From Candidatus Latescibacterota bacterium (GTDB taxonomy: Bacteria; Latescibacterota; UBA2968; UBA8231): DNA of 64,000 nt. This document shows, piece by piece, positions 1 through 8,910 of the stretch. The stretch covers positions 62,001-126,000 of the forward strand of contig JAJEIO010000049.1 of assembly GCA_022827835.1 (NCBI GenBank), read 5' to 3'. Made by a program: the position numbers and the translations under genes. The stretch's first letter is position 1; the number at the start of each line of letters is the position of its first letter. Under the pieces are notes generated by a model. It saw only the letters and a program-made list of their open reading frames with translations, had not been told where the DNA came from and searched no databases.

Positions 1-275
1 CAGCCACCCTTACGCCCAATGGCGACGGGATCAACGACCAAGTGCATATCCACTTCGTAGTCTTCAAGGTGGAGACGGCGACGCCGCGAGTGCGGGTATT
101 CGACTTAGCGGGCCGCGTGGTGGCCGAGTTGGCCGCTATGGGTGATTCCTACACGTGGTCCGGGCGAGATGCCCAAGGGGCGCTGGTGCCTCCGGGTCTG
201 TACCTCTGTCACATCGATCTCGGTGCCGCAGCCGGCGAGGACGTGGCTGTGCGCCCCGTCGCTGTCATTTATTAA
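1..275 (+). CDS. 3' end of a secreted/surface protein with FlgD-Ig-like C-terminal domain (5' truncated)
   Basis: Only the last ~90 residues are present; complete codons start at base 3 and the frame is open to the window edge, so the start lies outside. The fragment begins with TPNGDGIND, then shows a FlgD-like Ig fold pattern (VRVFDLAGRVV, then WSGRDAQGALVPPGLYLCHI) and ends AVIY. The same module closes three large proteins elsewhere in this window (35849-39109, 48665-51343, 51469-53601), so this is probably a fourth paralogue of that family. Such domains usually sit at the C-terminus of exported proteins. It ends 21 bases before the sulfatase, which may be in the same transcript. The function of the full protein cannot be judged from this part. 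Confidence 0.8.
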   Translation, partial: ATLTPNGDGINDQVHIHFVVFKVETATPRVRVFDLAGRVVAELAAMGDSYTWSGRDAQGALVPPGLYLCHIDLGAAAGEDVAVRPVAVIY

Positions 276-296
276 CCCTTTTTCGCAAGGAGTTCC

Positions 297-1700
297 ATGT
301 CTCGTCCCAATATCCTCTTCATTATGACCGACGATCACGCGGCCCACGCCATGAGTTGCTACGGCAGCCGCATCAACACCACGCCCAACCTCGACCGCAT
401 TGCTCAAGGCGGCATGCGCTTTAACAACTGCTTTTGCACCAATTCCATTTGCGGCCCCTCCCGCGCCACCATCCTCACCGGCACGTACAATCACGTCAAC
501 GGCATGACCACCTTGGATTCGCGCCACGACAATCGCCAGCTCAACTTCGCCAAGCTCTTGCAGGGCGTTGGCTACCAGACCGCCATCGTCGGCAAGTGGC
601 ATTTAGGCCAGGGGCCGGCCCACTGGCCCACCGGCTTTGATTACTACAACATCCTCCAGGGCCAAGGCCCTTACTTCGACCCGGAAATGGTGTGCAACGG
701 CGACAAGGTTCAATACCAAGGCTACACCACCGATATTATCACCGACCTGTCGCTCGACTGGCTCCGGGCACGCGACAAGGAGCGGCCCTTTTGTTTGATG
801 TACCACCACAAGGCCCCGCACCGCCCTTGGGAACCGGACGAAAAACACGCCCATCTGTACGAAGACGAGGATATTCCCGAGCCGGAGACCTTTGACGACG
901 ACTACCAGAATCGAGCGGCCGCTGCCGGAGCCGCCAAAATGCGCGTTGACCGCGACCTCAATGCCACGGATCTCAAGCGGCCCGTACCCGAAGGGCTGAC
1001 CCCGGAAGAGGAGAAAAGGTGGAAGTACCAGCGCTACATAAAGGACTATCTGCGCTGCGTTGCCTCGGTCGATGACAACGTCGGCCGCGTGCTCGACTAT
1101 CTCGATGCCGAGGGCATTGCCGACGACACCATCGTCGTCTATACCTCGGACCAGGGCTTTTTTCTCGGCGACCACGGCTGGTACGACAAGCGCTTCATGT
1201 ACGAGGAATCGCTGCGCATGCCCTTCCTCATCCGCTATCCCCGCGCCATTGCCGCCGGCAGCGTCAGCGCTGACATGATCCTCAACGTTGACTTTGCCCC
1301 CACGTTCCTCGACTACGCTGGCGTCGCCATTCCCGACTCGTTTCAGGGCGGCTCCATGCGTCCCGTGCTGGAGGGACGGACCCAGGATGACTGGCAAACC
1401 GCGATGTACTACCGCTACTGGATGCACTTGGCGCACCACCACGTGTACGCCCACTACGGAGTCCGCACCCTGCGCTACAAGCTCATCTACTACTATGCCG
1501 ACGCCCTAGGTCAGCCTGGTGCCATAGACGAGCGCAAAGAGCCGGAGTGGGAGTTGTTTGATCTAGAAAAAGACCCGTGCGAGCTGGTCAATGTGTACCA
1601 CGACCCGGCTTACGCCGAAGTGGCGCATCAATTGCGCGGGGAATTGCGCCGCCTCCAAGAAAAAGTGGGCGACCAGCCATACGCGGGGGAAGATGCGTAA
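297..1700 (+). CDS. Formylglycine-dependent sulfatase (arylsulfatase family)
   Basis: 467 residues, a normal length for a family S1 sulfatase. The N-terminus RPNILFIMTDDH carries the metal-binding Asp pair. The maturation motif CGPSR is at residues 52-56, followed by TILTG; Cys52 would become formylglycine. GKWHLG near residue 100 and a late SDQGFFLGDHGWYDKR stretch give further active-site Lys/His/Asp residues. The C-terminal EWELFDLEKDPCELVNV is typical of this family. It hydrolyses sulfate esters, probably of a sulfated sugar; the substrate is not evident. No clear signal peptide is seen. The ATG follows AAGGAG at good spacing. A C-x-P-S-R sulfatase needs a formylglycine-generating enzyme or radical anSME; the only SUMF1-like gene here (57129-57899) lacks the catalytic cysteines. 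Confidence 0.93.
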   Translation: MSRPNILFIMTDDHAAHAMSCYGSRINTTPNLDRIAQGGMRFNNCFCTNSICGPSRATILTGTYNHVNGMTTLDSRHDNRQLNFAKLLQGVGYQTAIVGKWHLGQGPAHWPTGFDYYNILQGQGPYFDPEMVCNGDKVQYQGYTTDIITDLSLDWLRARDKERPFCLMYHHKAPHRPWEPDEKHAHLYEDEDIPEPETFDDDYQNRAAAAGAAKMRVDRDLNATDLKRPVPEGLTPEEEKRWKYQRYIKDYLRCVASVDDNVGRVLDYLDAEGIADDTIVVYTSDQGFFLGDHGWYDKRFMYEESLRMPFLIRYPRAIAAGSVSADMILNVDFAPTFLDYAGVAIPDSFQGGSMRPVLEGRTQDDWQTAMYYRYWMHLAHHHVYAHYGVRTLRYKLIYYYADALGQPGAIDERKEPEWELFDLEKDPCELVNVYHDPAYAEVAHQLRGELRRLQEKVGDQPYAGEDA

Positions 1701-1752
1701 ATGTCTCTCAATACCAAGCGCGTGAGAATTTCAAAGGTGGAAAATTCCCCGA

Positions 1753-2763
1753 TTACACACGCATTCCCTGCTCTGAGAACCAATCGAGGGCATCGCGAAT
1801 TGACTCTTCAAGTGGCCGAGGTTCGTATCCCAATTGACTCCTCGCTAGGGATTCATCAACGGATGTCGGGCAGTCGTGCAAGAGTTTGATCAAATTGCGG
1901 GAGTAAAGAGACGATAGGTTGCGCTTCGCAGCACGTGATCTAATCAGGGGCAAGGTTGCCCGAGCAAAAGAATAAGGCATGACAGGACGCTTCACATTAA
2001 GTCCCAAAACTTGGGAACACAGACGCGCCAGTTGGCTGGTCTTTGCGTATTGTCCCGCAGTGAAATAAACCTCACCTCCGTATCCCCTGGCCCCTACCGC
2101 GTTCGCTATGGCATTCGCCACGTCCCGCACGTCGCTCCACCAAAATCCCCCGTTGATGAGACACGGGAGTTGCTTACGCGCCATGGCGAGCAACATGCTG
2201 CCGACGAGGGCCGGCTCGCTGTCGCCGGGACCTATGAGGCCCGAAGGACAGACGATAGATGCATTGAGCAAGCCGCCTCTCGCTGCGTCGAGCACGCTTA
2301 CGTGCGCTTCGGCTTTGGTGGCCGTGTAGGGGATCTTGGAGTTCTGACCCAGTTTTGAACTGACACTCAGCGTCGTTCCGCGCAGCGGACTGAATGCGTG
2401 TATGGAACTGATGTGTACCAGTCGGCGGACGCCGGTGCCAATACATGCTTGAATCACATTGCGCGTACCTATCAAGTTGACTTCGTCAGCTAACCCTTTG
2501 GGATCAGCGTCAACTGTCATAATATCAGCACTGTGTATGACGGCGTGAGCATGTTGGAATGCTTGGTTCAACGACTCGGGATTGCGGACATCGGCCGACT
2601 GCAATTCGACCTGTTCGCTTAGATCATCGGGAAGTTTGCCATTGCTACCCTCGCGCGTAACAGCGCGCACCGCATATCCGCCGTGCAATAAGGCGCGGCA
2701 TATATGGCTGCCGAGAAAATCCGCAGCACCGGTCACTGCCACTGTGCCACCTGTGTCTCCCAT
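1753..2763 (-). CDS. NAD(P)-dependent epimerase/dehydratase (extended SDR)
   Basis: 336 residues with an N-terminal Rossmann fold. The glycine motif is TGAADFLG near residue 11 (usually TGxxGFLG, so one glycine is replaced). A Ser lies in the HISSIHAF segment and the catalytic pair appears as YTATK, giving Tyr-x3-Lys. The C-terminal part is hydrophobic and basic, as in dihydroflavonol-reductase or 3-beta-HSD-like members. It should oxidise, reduce or epimerise a nucleotide sugar or small alcohol; the substrate cannot be told. It is convergent with the sulfatase and lies 34 bases downstream of the GH4 gene on the same strand. Base composition is lower in GC than the operon at 6-12 kb. Confidence 0.85.
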   Translation of the reverse strand: MGDTGGTVAVTGAADFLGSHICRALLHGGYAVRAVTREGSNGKLPDDLSEQVELQSADVRNPESLNQAFQHAHAVIHSADIMTVDADPKGLADEVNLIGTRNVIQACIGTGVRRLVHISSIHAFSPLRGTTLSVSSKLGQNSKIPYTATKAEAHVSVLDAARGGLLNASIVCPSGLIGPGDSEPALVGSMLLAMARKQLPCLINGGFWWSDVRDVANAIANAVGARGYGGEVYFTAGQYAKTSQLARLCSQVLGLNVKRPVMPYSFARATLPLIRSRAAKRNLSSLYSRNLIKLLHDCPTSVDESLARSQLGYEPRPLEESIRDALDWFSEQGMRV

Positions 2764-2797
2764 CGCTATTCAGCCTTTGCTTTGAAGAGTTTCCTCC

Positions 2798-4171
2798 CTA
2801 CGACCAATTTTTCGGCCAGGAAAAATGCGCGTTGATATCTTCCACGTACTTCATCGGTTCGTTAGGTTCAATGTTAAACAGCGCGTCCAACGTCTCCAAC
2901 CCGTGCTCGTACGATTTGGTCTCTTTGCTGCCGAGCACGCCAAACAGCATCATTGATTTATCGCCCGACAAGACTGCTTCGAGGGTGCGCTCCATCTTGA
3001 GCCAATCGGGATAGATGCATTCCAGCATAATTTTCTTGGGTAATGGCGGCACTCGTAAGGGCTGAATGCCCTTCTTATTGACAATCGCGGGGACTTCCAC
3101 CGCCACGTCGTCGGGAATACCCGGCAGCGCACCGCAATTGGGCACATTCACCTGAAACTGACCTTCCACGTTGTTGACCAATCCATTCATAATGGGAATG
3201 TGCTGCTCGTGTGTCATCTGAGCGCCAAACAGATCAATCGGTCGGATTTTCTCATCGTAAGCCGCCGCCCTCATCTGCTCGTATTTTTTTGCCTTGCCAG
3301 CTAAAACCGCATCGCGCCCGGCTGGCGTGTCTTTGCCGCCATTGGGATCGTACCAGTATTGCCGCGTCGCCAAATCCGTGTGATACCACCAGCCGCCCCG
3401 CCGAGGCGTATCGCCGATGGGCATCAGGCCATACAGCTTATATTGGTGAATTGCCGCACGCGACATTTGCGTGGGGATCGCCTTGCCCTCTCGGGTCATC
3501 CGCTCCCAGTACGCCTCGCTCTCCTCGGCAATCCATTTATCCAGCTTCGGATACATGTCTTCGTTTTCATAAATAAAATCCGTCAGCCAGATGTTGTGAT
3601 TCAGCCCCGGCGCTTGCCACGTCACCTGATCGGGATCCAAGCCCAATGTGCGCGCTACGCCCGCGTAGCCGTAATGCCCGTGACACAACCCACACACCTT
3701 AATCCCCGTCTCTCTCGTCATCAATGTAGTTCCGTCAAAGACTGGATTGCCGGCCAACAAAATCCACGCATTGGGACACAGCTTCTCCATGTCTTTTGCA
3801 ACATTTAACATTAGTTGCAAATTGTGATATTCGGGCATCCCAGTTTTGTCGTAAAAATAGCCCAGTTCGGCCGTCATGTTGCGCCGACGCTGCATGAAGT
3901 ACTCATTGTGCGTCACCGTTGCTGTATTGATTACAAAATCGGCGTCTTTTAATGCGGCTTCCTGATCCGCAGTCTTCTCAAACGTCATATCTGCGCCCAA
4001 GTCCTCGGCATAGCGCCGCCCGAGTGCATAAATGACGTCGAGTACTTCCTCGTTGATGTCCATGAAACAGACGTGGCTGCCGTTCAGTGCCTTGGTCAGA
4101 CATAGATCCTTGACCAAGCCGAGCGAAAACACCACGCTGCCCGCACCAAAAATCGTCACCTTATTGGCCAT
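2798..4171 (-). CDS. Glycoside hydrolase family 4 (alpha-galactosidase/alpha-glucosidase/galacturonidase type)
   Basis: 457 residues from the chosen ATG at 4171, preceded by GGGGAGGG at ideal spacing; an upstream extension to 4264 has no ribosome site. The N-terminus KVTIFGAGSVVFS is the NAD-binding loop of GH4, followed by FMDINEE. The family signature follows: GNP at 141-143, CHGHYG starting at Cys163 (metal-ligand Cys and His), and LNHNIW with His192. GH4 enzymes use NAD+ and a divalent metal and cleave glycosides by oxidation-elimination at C3. Specificity among alpha-galactoside, alpha-glucoside and uronide cannot be set from motifs alone. It is divergent from the DASS symporter at 4467, with a long inverted repeat between them, so the two may be co-regulated. 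Confidence 0.92.
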   Translation of the reverse strand: MANKVTIFGAGSVVFSLGLVKDLCLTKALNGSHVCFMDINEEVLDVIYALGRRYAEDLGADMTFEKTADQEAALKDADFVINTATVTHNEYFMQRRRNMTAELGYFYDKTGMPEYHNLQLMLNVAKDMEKLCPNAWILLAGNPVFDGTTLMTRETGIKVCGLCHGHYGYAGVARTLGLDPDQVTWQAPGLNHNIWLTDFIYENEDMYPKLDKWIAEESEAYWERMTREGKAIPTQMSRAAIHQYKLYGLMPIGDTPRRGGWWYHTDLATRQYWYDPNGGKDTPAGRDAVLAGKAKKYEQMRAAAYDEKIRPIDLFGAQMTHEQHIPIMNGLVNNVEGQFQVNVPNCGALPGIPDDVAVEVPAIVNKKGIQPLRVPPLPKKIMLECIYPDWLKMERTLEAVLSGDKSMMLFGVLGSKETKSYEHGLETLDALFNIEPNEPMKYVEDINAHFSWPKNWS

Positions 4172-4225
4172 TGTACCCTCCCCGATAAAACGCCAACAGT
4201 GATATAAGTTATGATATATTAATGA

Positions 4226-4272
4226 TTTAGGTCTTGTTTTGGATTGTTGCAAGATTGCAATCAAGACCTAAA
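4226..4272. promoter_or_regulatory. Long inverted repeat in the GH4/symporter divergent intergenic region (operator candidate)
   Basis: Two perfect 11-base arms, TTTAGGTCTTG at 4226-4236 and CAAGACCTAAA at 4262-4272, enclose 25 bases that themselves hold GATTG and CAATC half sites and a central TTGCAA. The arms lie 55-101 bases upstream of the GH4 start. AT-rich, -10-like sequence (for example TTATAT on the minus strand) lies between the repeat and that gene. No T-run follows, which speaks against a terminator. This and the rest of 4172-4466 hold no supported gene. Confidence 0.55.
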
Positions 4273-4466
4273 CACAGCGCCTACACAATTAATACATCGA
4301 AAAAAGTTATCATGCAAGGACAAAGGAACGATCCCATCGCCGCCTTGAGCCGATCCGCGCTCATCTGGACGTTTGCCGCGTTGAGGGCTATTATGGAGAC
4401 CGGCTATGGATTCGACTCAAAATCGCTCTTTTGCGGGATCATGACGGGGAAAGGAGCATTTAGACA

Positions 4467-5885
4467 GTGACGGAACTGATGTGGCAGCAGAGTGCTTTGC
4501 GATTTGGGGTTTGCGTGCTTTTGGCAGGGGTTCTCTGGTTTATGCCTATTCCCGAAAATCTGCCGATCAAAGGTTGGCATGTTTTTTCGGTTTTTATCGC
4601 GGTGATCACGAGCTTTATTCTGCGCCCTTATCCTATCGGCGCGATGGTGATATTCGGTTTAGTAGCTCTGACGGCGACTGGCATAATTACAATACAAGAG
4701 GCGATGTCTGGGTACGGCGACCCAATGGTCTGGTTGATCGTCGCTGCGTTTCTGTTGGCGGGAGGTATTATCCGCACGGGATTGGGGCGGCGATTGGCGC
4801 TTTTATTGGTCAGTCGCTTGGCGAAATCGCCTTTGGGCTTGGGATACTCGATCTGCGGTGCGGAGTTGTTGCTGGGGCCAGTGGTGCCTTCTAACACCGC
4901 GCGCGGCGGCGGCATTTTAGCCCCCATCGTGCGCTCCTTGGCCGAAGCGTTGGACTCCTATCCGACGCGGCATCCCGAACGAGCGGGGACCTATCTTGCA
5001 CTGGTTGGCTCGCACGCCAATCTGATCACCGCGGCGATGTTTCTCACGGGCATGGCGGCCAATCCAATGGTGGCGCAGGCCGCCCAAGCGGTGTTTGGCG
5101 TCACCTTTGATTGGGGGACGTGGGCGCTTGGGTCGGTGGTTCCGGGACTCGTCGGACTAGCCTTGCTGCCAGTATTTATTTTTCTGCTAGCAAAGCCGAC
5201 GCTGACGGACACTCGTGAAGCGCAGGCGGTCGCGCGAAGGGAACTTGAGGAGATGGGCAGATGGAGTAGGGGCGAAAAAATTATGGGGATTGTGCTGCCG
5301 GTTCTGCTTCTGTTGTGGGTGACCAAGCCGCTTCATGGAATGCACACGACCTTGGTCGCTTGGGTTGGCGTCTCTGTTTTGCTCATCACCAATACCGAAA
5401 AATGGCAGGACATGGTTGAGAACGATAAGGCTTGGGAGACGCTTATATGGATTGGTGGTTTGCTGACGATGGCGAGAAGCCTCAAAGACCACGGATTCAT
5501 TGATTGGTTTGCCCAGGCTGTCGGCGCGTGGTTTGCCGATGTCAGCGGTCTAACGGTTGTCTTGATTATGGCGCTAATTTACTTCTATTCGATGTACAGT
5601 TTTTCGATGTTGTCGGCGCACATTGCCGCGATGGGCACGGTGTTTTTGGCGGTGGCGCTAGGCGCGGGGGCACCGGCAATGCTTACGGTCGCCATATTCG
5701 CATACTTTTCCAATCTCTGTGGGTGTACGACTAATTACTCAACGGGGCCGGTGATAATCTACTTTGGTCTGGATTACGTATCACCCCATAGGTGGTTCGC
5801 TAGTGGTTTTATGGTGTCGCTGTATCATTTGGCGATTTGGTTGGGTATTGGGTTGGTTTGGTGGAAGATGCTTGGTTGGTGGTAG
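4467..5885 (+). CDS. DASS/SLC13-family sodium:anion symporter
   Basis: 472 residues, strongly hydrophobic with about 11-12 membrane segments. Both hallmark hairpin motifs of the divalent-anion:sodium symporter family are present: SNT at 142-144 (in PSNTARGGG) and, near residue 415, SNLCGCTTNYSTGP, the second Ser-Asn repeat followed by the GP-containing turn. It would import a di- or tricarboxylate (or sulfate) with sodium in the inner membrane. The start is GTG at 4467 with AAAGGAG about 11 bases upstream. It is divergent from the GH4 gene. The substrate is not determinable from sequence. Confidence 0.9.
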   Translation: MTELMWQQSALRFGVCVLLAGVLWFMPIPENLPIKGWHVFSVFIAVITSFILRPYPIGAMVIFGLVALTATGIITIQEAMSGYGDPMVWLIVAAFLLAGGIIRTGLGRRLALLLVSRLAKSPLGLGYSICGAELLLGPVVPSNTARGGGILAPIVRSLAEALDSYPTRHPERAGTYLALVGSHANLITAAMFLTGMAANPMVAQAAQAVFGVTFDWGTWALGSVVPGLVGLALLPVFIFLLAKPTLTDTREAQAVARRELEEMGRWSRGEKIMGIVLPVLLLLWVTKPLHGMHTTLVAWVGVSVLLITNTEKWQDMVENDKAWETLIWIGGLLTMARSLKDHGFIDWFAQAVGAWFADVSGLTVVLIMALIYFYSMYSFSMLSAHIAAMGTVFLAVALGAGAPAMLTVAIFAYFSNLCGCTTNYSTGPVIIYFGLDYVSPHRWFASGFMVSLYHLAIWLGIGLVWWKMLGWW

Positions 5886-5941
5886 TTGGGAGCGCTTGCT
5901 AAAGTCCTGAGAGATCCGACTATACGCTACTGGTCTCCGCA

Positions 5942-6982
5942 TCACAACTCCCCGAATCTCTCCCGCAGGTTGATGATCTCGCCGCTTTTGGCCGACTCGT
6001 ATCCCGCTTGCACGATGGCCAAGCTCTTCCGTTCGCTGCGCCCCGACGTCGGCCCTTCAATCCCTTCTAACACGTAGTCTGCGAAATCCTTGATCTCCTG
6101 TGCAAAGGCCGAGAGATTGCTACTCGGATAGGTAAGCTCCTCTCGCTGATCGCCATTGTCCTCACTCCACGCTACACACGACTCCTGAGTCGCCTGTAAT
6201 AGCCCTTTGTCCCCAAAGATCGCATAGCCGCCCGGCGGATTGGGAAACTTCACCTCGCAGCTTTGTAGCACGGTTGTCTGGAATCCCGCGTCCATCGTCA
6301 AAAGTCCCGTCATGGTGCCTTCGACATCGCGCCGCTGGAAGCTGCGGGCGTGGTGCTCTTGCATGTACACCGAAGCGACCTCGCCAAAAACGTAGCGGAG
6401 CATCGCCATGGTGTGGATGCCGTGCAGCATCCAGGTGCCGGTTCCGCCGAGTTGCGGCTTGGAAAGCCACTCGCGCCGCCCCGGATAGGCGTAAGTGGGC
6501 CGCGCGCGAAATCCCGACGACACTGATGCCGACACCACTTCGCCGATGTAGCGTCCTGTTGCCACCACCTCGCGCAGGAAGCGCGCCATGGGGTGATAGG
6601 ACATGCCCTCCGCGACGTAGAGGCGCACGCCAGCGCGCTCGGCCGCGTCGATCATGCGGGTTGCTTCCTCCACCGTTAGCGCCATCGGCTTTTCCACCAG
6701 CACGTGCTTGCCAGCGTTGGCGGCGGCGACTGCCTCCGGGCCGTGATTGGGATGAGGCGTGCAGAGGGAAACTGCATCGATGGTGGGGTCCGCCAGCACA
6801 TCGTCGAGATAGGCGTACGTCTTGTCGATTCCAAACTCCTCTGCTTTGGCCTGCAAATGGTCTGGATCCCGATCCACCAGACACGTCACCGCAACTTTGC
6901 GGCCCAGTTCGCGTGCGCCCTCCACGTGGTGGCTCCCCGCCCACCCGACGCCCACGACGGCCATGCGGATCATATCGCTCAT
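5942..6982 (-). CDS. Gfo/Idh/MocA-family NAD(P)-dependent oxidoreductase
   Basis: 346 residues. The N-terminal Rossmann motif is VVGVGWAGSHH (residues 9-19); the CTPHPNH loop and EKPMAL, with the catalytic Lys, are classical for this family. The C-terminal half is the alpha/beta substrate domain (GTWMLHGIH carries a conserved His). It oxidises or reduces a sugar, sugar acid or inositol-like hydroxyl. Last gene of a minus-strand operon; its start overlaps the upstream metallo-beta-lactamase stop by four bases, suggesting translational coupling. The neighbouring Ldh_2, epimerase and enolase-superfamily genes point to sugar-acid breakdown. Confidence 0.93.
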   Translation of the reverse strand: MSDMIRMAVVGVGWAGSHHVEGARELGRKVAVTCLVDRDPDHLQAKAEEFGIDKTYAYLDDVLADPTIDAVSLCTPHPNHGPEAVAAANAGKHVLVEKPMALTVEEATRMIDAAERAGVRLYVAEGMSYHPMARFLREVVATGRYIGEVVSASVSSGFRARPTYAYPGRREWLSKPQLGGTGTWMLHGIHTMAMLRYVFGEVASVYMQEHHARSFQRRDVEGTMTGLLTMDAGFQTTVLQSCEVKFPNPPGGYAIFGDKGLLQATQESCVAWSEDNGDQREELTYPSSNLSAFAQEIKDFADYVLEGIEGPTSGRSERKSLAIVQAGYESAKSGEIINLRERFGEL

Positions 6983-7848
6983 CTCTGCGAACTCCTGTGC
7001 GATGTATTATCTCTCCGTTCCATTTCTTCTTCTACGATCTTAGCGACCGTATTCAGGTGCCGTTTCGGCATTCCGTTCCGGTCTTTGGGCAATCGGTCGC
7101 CGATGAACTCGTCGAATTCGATCCGTGCCGCCACGTCCTCTGCGGGAATTCCTGCGCCCAGCGCCTCGCGGACGGCCTCGCGCACGCTCACCAGATAGCT
7201 AGCCTCCCAGCGAATCCAGTCCTTCACCTGATCTTCGCCGAAAAGCACCTCGCCGTGACCCGGAACTAGGATATCGATTTCGAGCGTCGCGAGTTTGTAG
7301 AGGGAGCGTTCCAACACTTCGCTGTTACCCGCGCCGATTGCGGCCACGATACCAGTCACCACGGAGTCGCCCGCGAATAGCAGGCGGTGTTCCTCTATGT
7401 AGATGCTCACGCCGTCCGGGCTATGTCCCGGCGTCGGAAACATCCAGGCGTGTAGTCTGCCCAGATCCATTCGCAGCTCGTCTTGGTAGGTAATGGTCGG
7501 TTGGATCACCCTGGCTCGCGCCTCGGCCTCATCCACCTCCCAACGCGCCGCCCAGCCCGGTACCTGTTTCCCGATCTCCACAGGCGTGAGGGCGTGGGCG
7601 AAGATTTCTCCTTGGGCCAACGGCCCGGCGCCGAGGATGTGGTCACCGTGGCCGTGGGTGAGCGCTAGTCGATCCGGCTTGAAGCCATTTTGGCGGATGA
7701 ATGAGGCCATAGCGGCCCCTTCGTCTTCGTAGTTGCTCCCGTCAATTGCCAGCGCCGCTCGCTTCCCGATCACAATGCCGTTCTTGCCATCGACGAAGCG
7801 GCTGTCAACGCTGAAAACGCCTGGGGCGAGTTCGTGGACTAAAGCCAT
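6979..7848 (-). CDS. Metallo-beta-lactamase-fold hydrolase
   Basis: 289 residues. The zinc motif HGHGDH covers residues 65-70, and further ligands lie in PTPGHSPDG, LLFAGDSVV and VPGHGEV, so the whole MBL site is intact. The overall pattern resembles the glyoxalase II-like group, including lactonases and thioester hydrolases. In a catabolic operon with dehydrogenases it could open a sugar lactone, but this is inference. It overlaps the preceding Ldh_2 gene by ten bases and the following Gfo/Idh/MocA gene by four. The C-terminal tail (KIVEEEMERRDN) is charged and has no recognisable domain. Confidence 0.9.
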   Translation of the reverse strand: MALVHELAPGVFSVDSRFVDGKNGIVIGKRAALAIDGSNYEDEGAAMASFIRQNGFKPDRLALTHGHGDHILGAGPLAQGEIFAHALTPVEIGKQVPGWAARWEVDEAEARARVIQPTITYQDELRMDLGRLHAWMFPTPGHSPDGVSIYIEEHRLLFAGDSVVTGIVAAIGAGNSEVLERSLYKLATLEIDILVPGHGEVLFGEDQVKDWIRWEASYLVSVREAVREALGAGIPAEDVAARIEFDEFIGDRLPKDRNGMPKRHLNTVAKIVEEEMERRDNTSHRSSQR

Positions 7849-8909
7849 GCGTATTCGTTCACGTCGATACTGAGTTGCTCCGCCGTCTTTCGCATATCTG
7901 CCAGCGTCACGCGATTGAGTGGGATTCCTTTCTCGCGATATTCAACGCGGCGCATCGCTTCTAGTTCGCCTGGGGCGTACACTCGGTCGAAACCGGGCGC
8001 GAGTCGGCAGTCGTGGATCTGTTGGATGGCGACGTCCACTCTTGATTTGAAGCGTTCGACGTCTTCGAAGGAGGCGATGTGGATAGCGGCGACGAAGTGG
8101 CCATCTTCGCCGGGGATCGGCCCCTCCTCGATGCTCCCGAGTTCGGTCCCGTAGCTGGCACCGGAAAGCATAGACGAAAGGATGCCCATGATCATCGCCA
8201 GCCCGGCTCCTTTGAAGCCTCCGATGGGAGCTAGCAGGCCGTCGATCGCCACGTTGGGATCGGTCGTGGGCTGGCCTTCCCGGTCTAGTACCCACCCCTC
8301 GGGTATGCGCATCCCTTTCTGTTGGTAGATCCGAATCTTTCCGTGGGAAGACCCGCTAAACGCGGCGTCGTACGCGATGGGAGACATCTCTCCTGCCGGT
8401 ACGGAGATCGCAAGCGGATTAATGCCCAAGATCCGCTCGGCACCTCCCCAAGGTGCCATCGTTGGGATCGCATTTGTGGTCGCGATTCCGATCATGTCGT
8501 GCGGCAGCGCCATGCGGGTGAAATACGCCATGGCACCGCAGTGATTGCTGCCGCGAATGGCTCCCGCGGCGATGCCAGTTTTCGCTGCCTTGTCGATCAC
8601 CTTCCGCATGGCCAAGGCCGCGCCGATTTGTCCCATTGAATTGCGTCCATCTACTATGACGAACGAGGGACCTTCGCGGACGATTTCAGGCTTGGCGGTC
8701 GGGTTCACGCCTTTAACTGTCAGCTTCTCCGCGTACTCGGGCACCCGTATGACGCCGTGCGAGTGGGTTCCGCATAGATCCGCGTCCACGAGCGAATCAG
8801 CCAATAGATGGGCGTCCGCTTGGGACATGCCGCATCGCTCGAAAACGGCGACGACTAGTTCCAGCAGTTCTTCTGCATCAACGCGAATTTCATCGTTGAA
8901 TTCGCTCAT
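7839..8909 (-). CDS. Ldh_2-family (malate/L-lactate/YiaK-type) dehydrogenase
   Basis: 356 residues from the ATG at 8909, which has AGGA eight bases upstream; longer starts add a very Arg-rich leader and lack a site. Family marks are DADLCGTHSHGVIRVPEY near the N-terminus, GSNHCGAMAYF, TTNAIPTMAPWGG and FKGAGLAMIMGILS. Enzymes of this unusual NAD(P) fold reduce 2-oxo acids such as 2,3-diketogulonate, ureidoglycolate, malate or sulfolactate. The sugar-acid context favours a YiaK-like role, inferred only. The ATG lies just inside the end of the upstream epimerase gene, so the two are probably coupled. Confidence 0.92.
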   Translation of the reverse strand: MSEFNDEIRVDAEELLELVVAVFERCGMSQADAHLLADSLVDADLCGTHSHGVIRVPEYAEKLTVKGVNPTAKPEIVREGPSFVIVDGRNSMGQIGAALAMRKVIDKAAKTGIAAGAIRGSNHCGAMAYFTRMALPHDMIGIATTNAIPTMAPWGGAERILGINPLAISVPAGEMSPIAYDAAFSGSSHGKIRIYQQKGMRIPEGWVLDREGQPTTDPNVAIDGLLAPIGGFKGAGLAMIMGILSSMLSGASYGTELGSIEEGPIPGEDGHFVAAIHIASFEDVERFKSRVDVAIQQIHDCRLAPGFDRVYAPGELEAMRRVEYREKGIPLNRVTLADMRKTAEQLSIDVNEYAWL

Positions 8910-8910
8910 T

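Noticed and set aside
603..1454. 283-codon frame antisense to the sulfatase
   Set aside because: Val/Gly/His-rich composition typical of an antisense frame in GC-rich DNA; the sulfatase motifs on the plus strand are decisive.
1701..1889. 62-codon frame immediately after the sulfatase
   Set aside because: No ribosome site or family, and it overlaps the end of the epimerase gene on the other strand.
4312..4470. Small frame overlapping the start of the DASS symporter
   Set aside because: No ribosome site and no recognisable pattern; it runs through the promoter region of divergent genes.
6274..7269. 331-codon open frame on the plus strand opposite the Gfo/Idh/MocA and MBL genes
   Set aside because: Arg/Pro/Cys-rich low-complexity shadow of two clear enzyme genes on the other strand; no domain.
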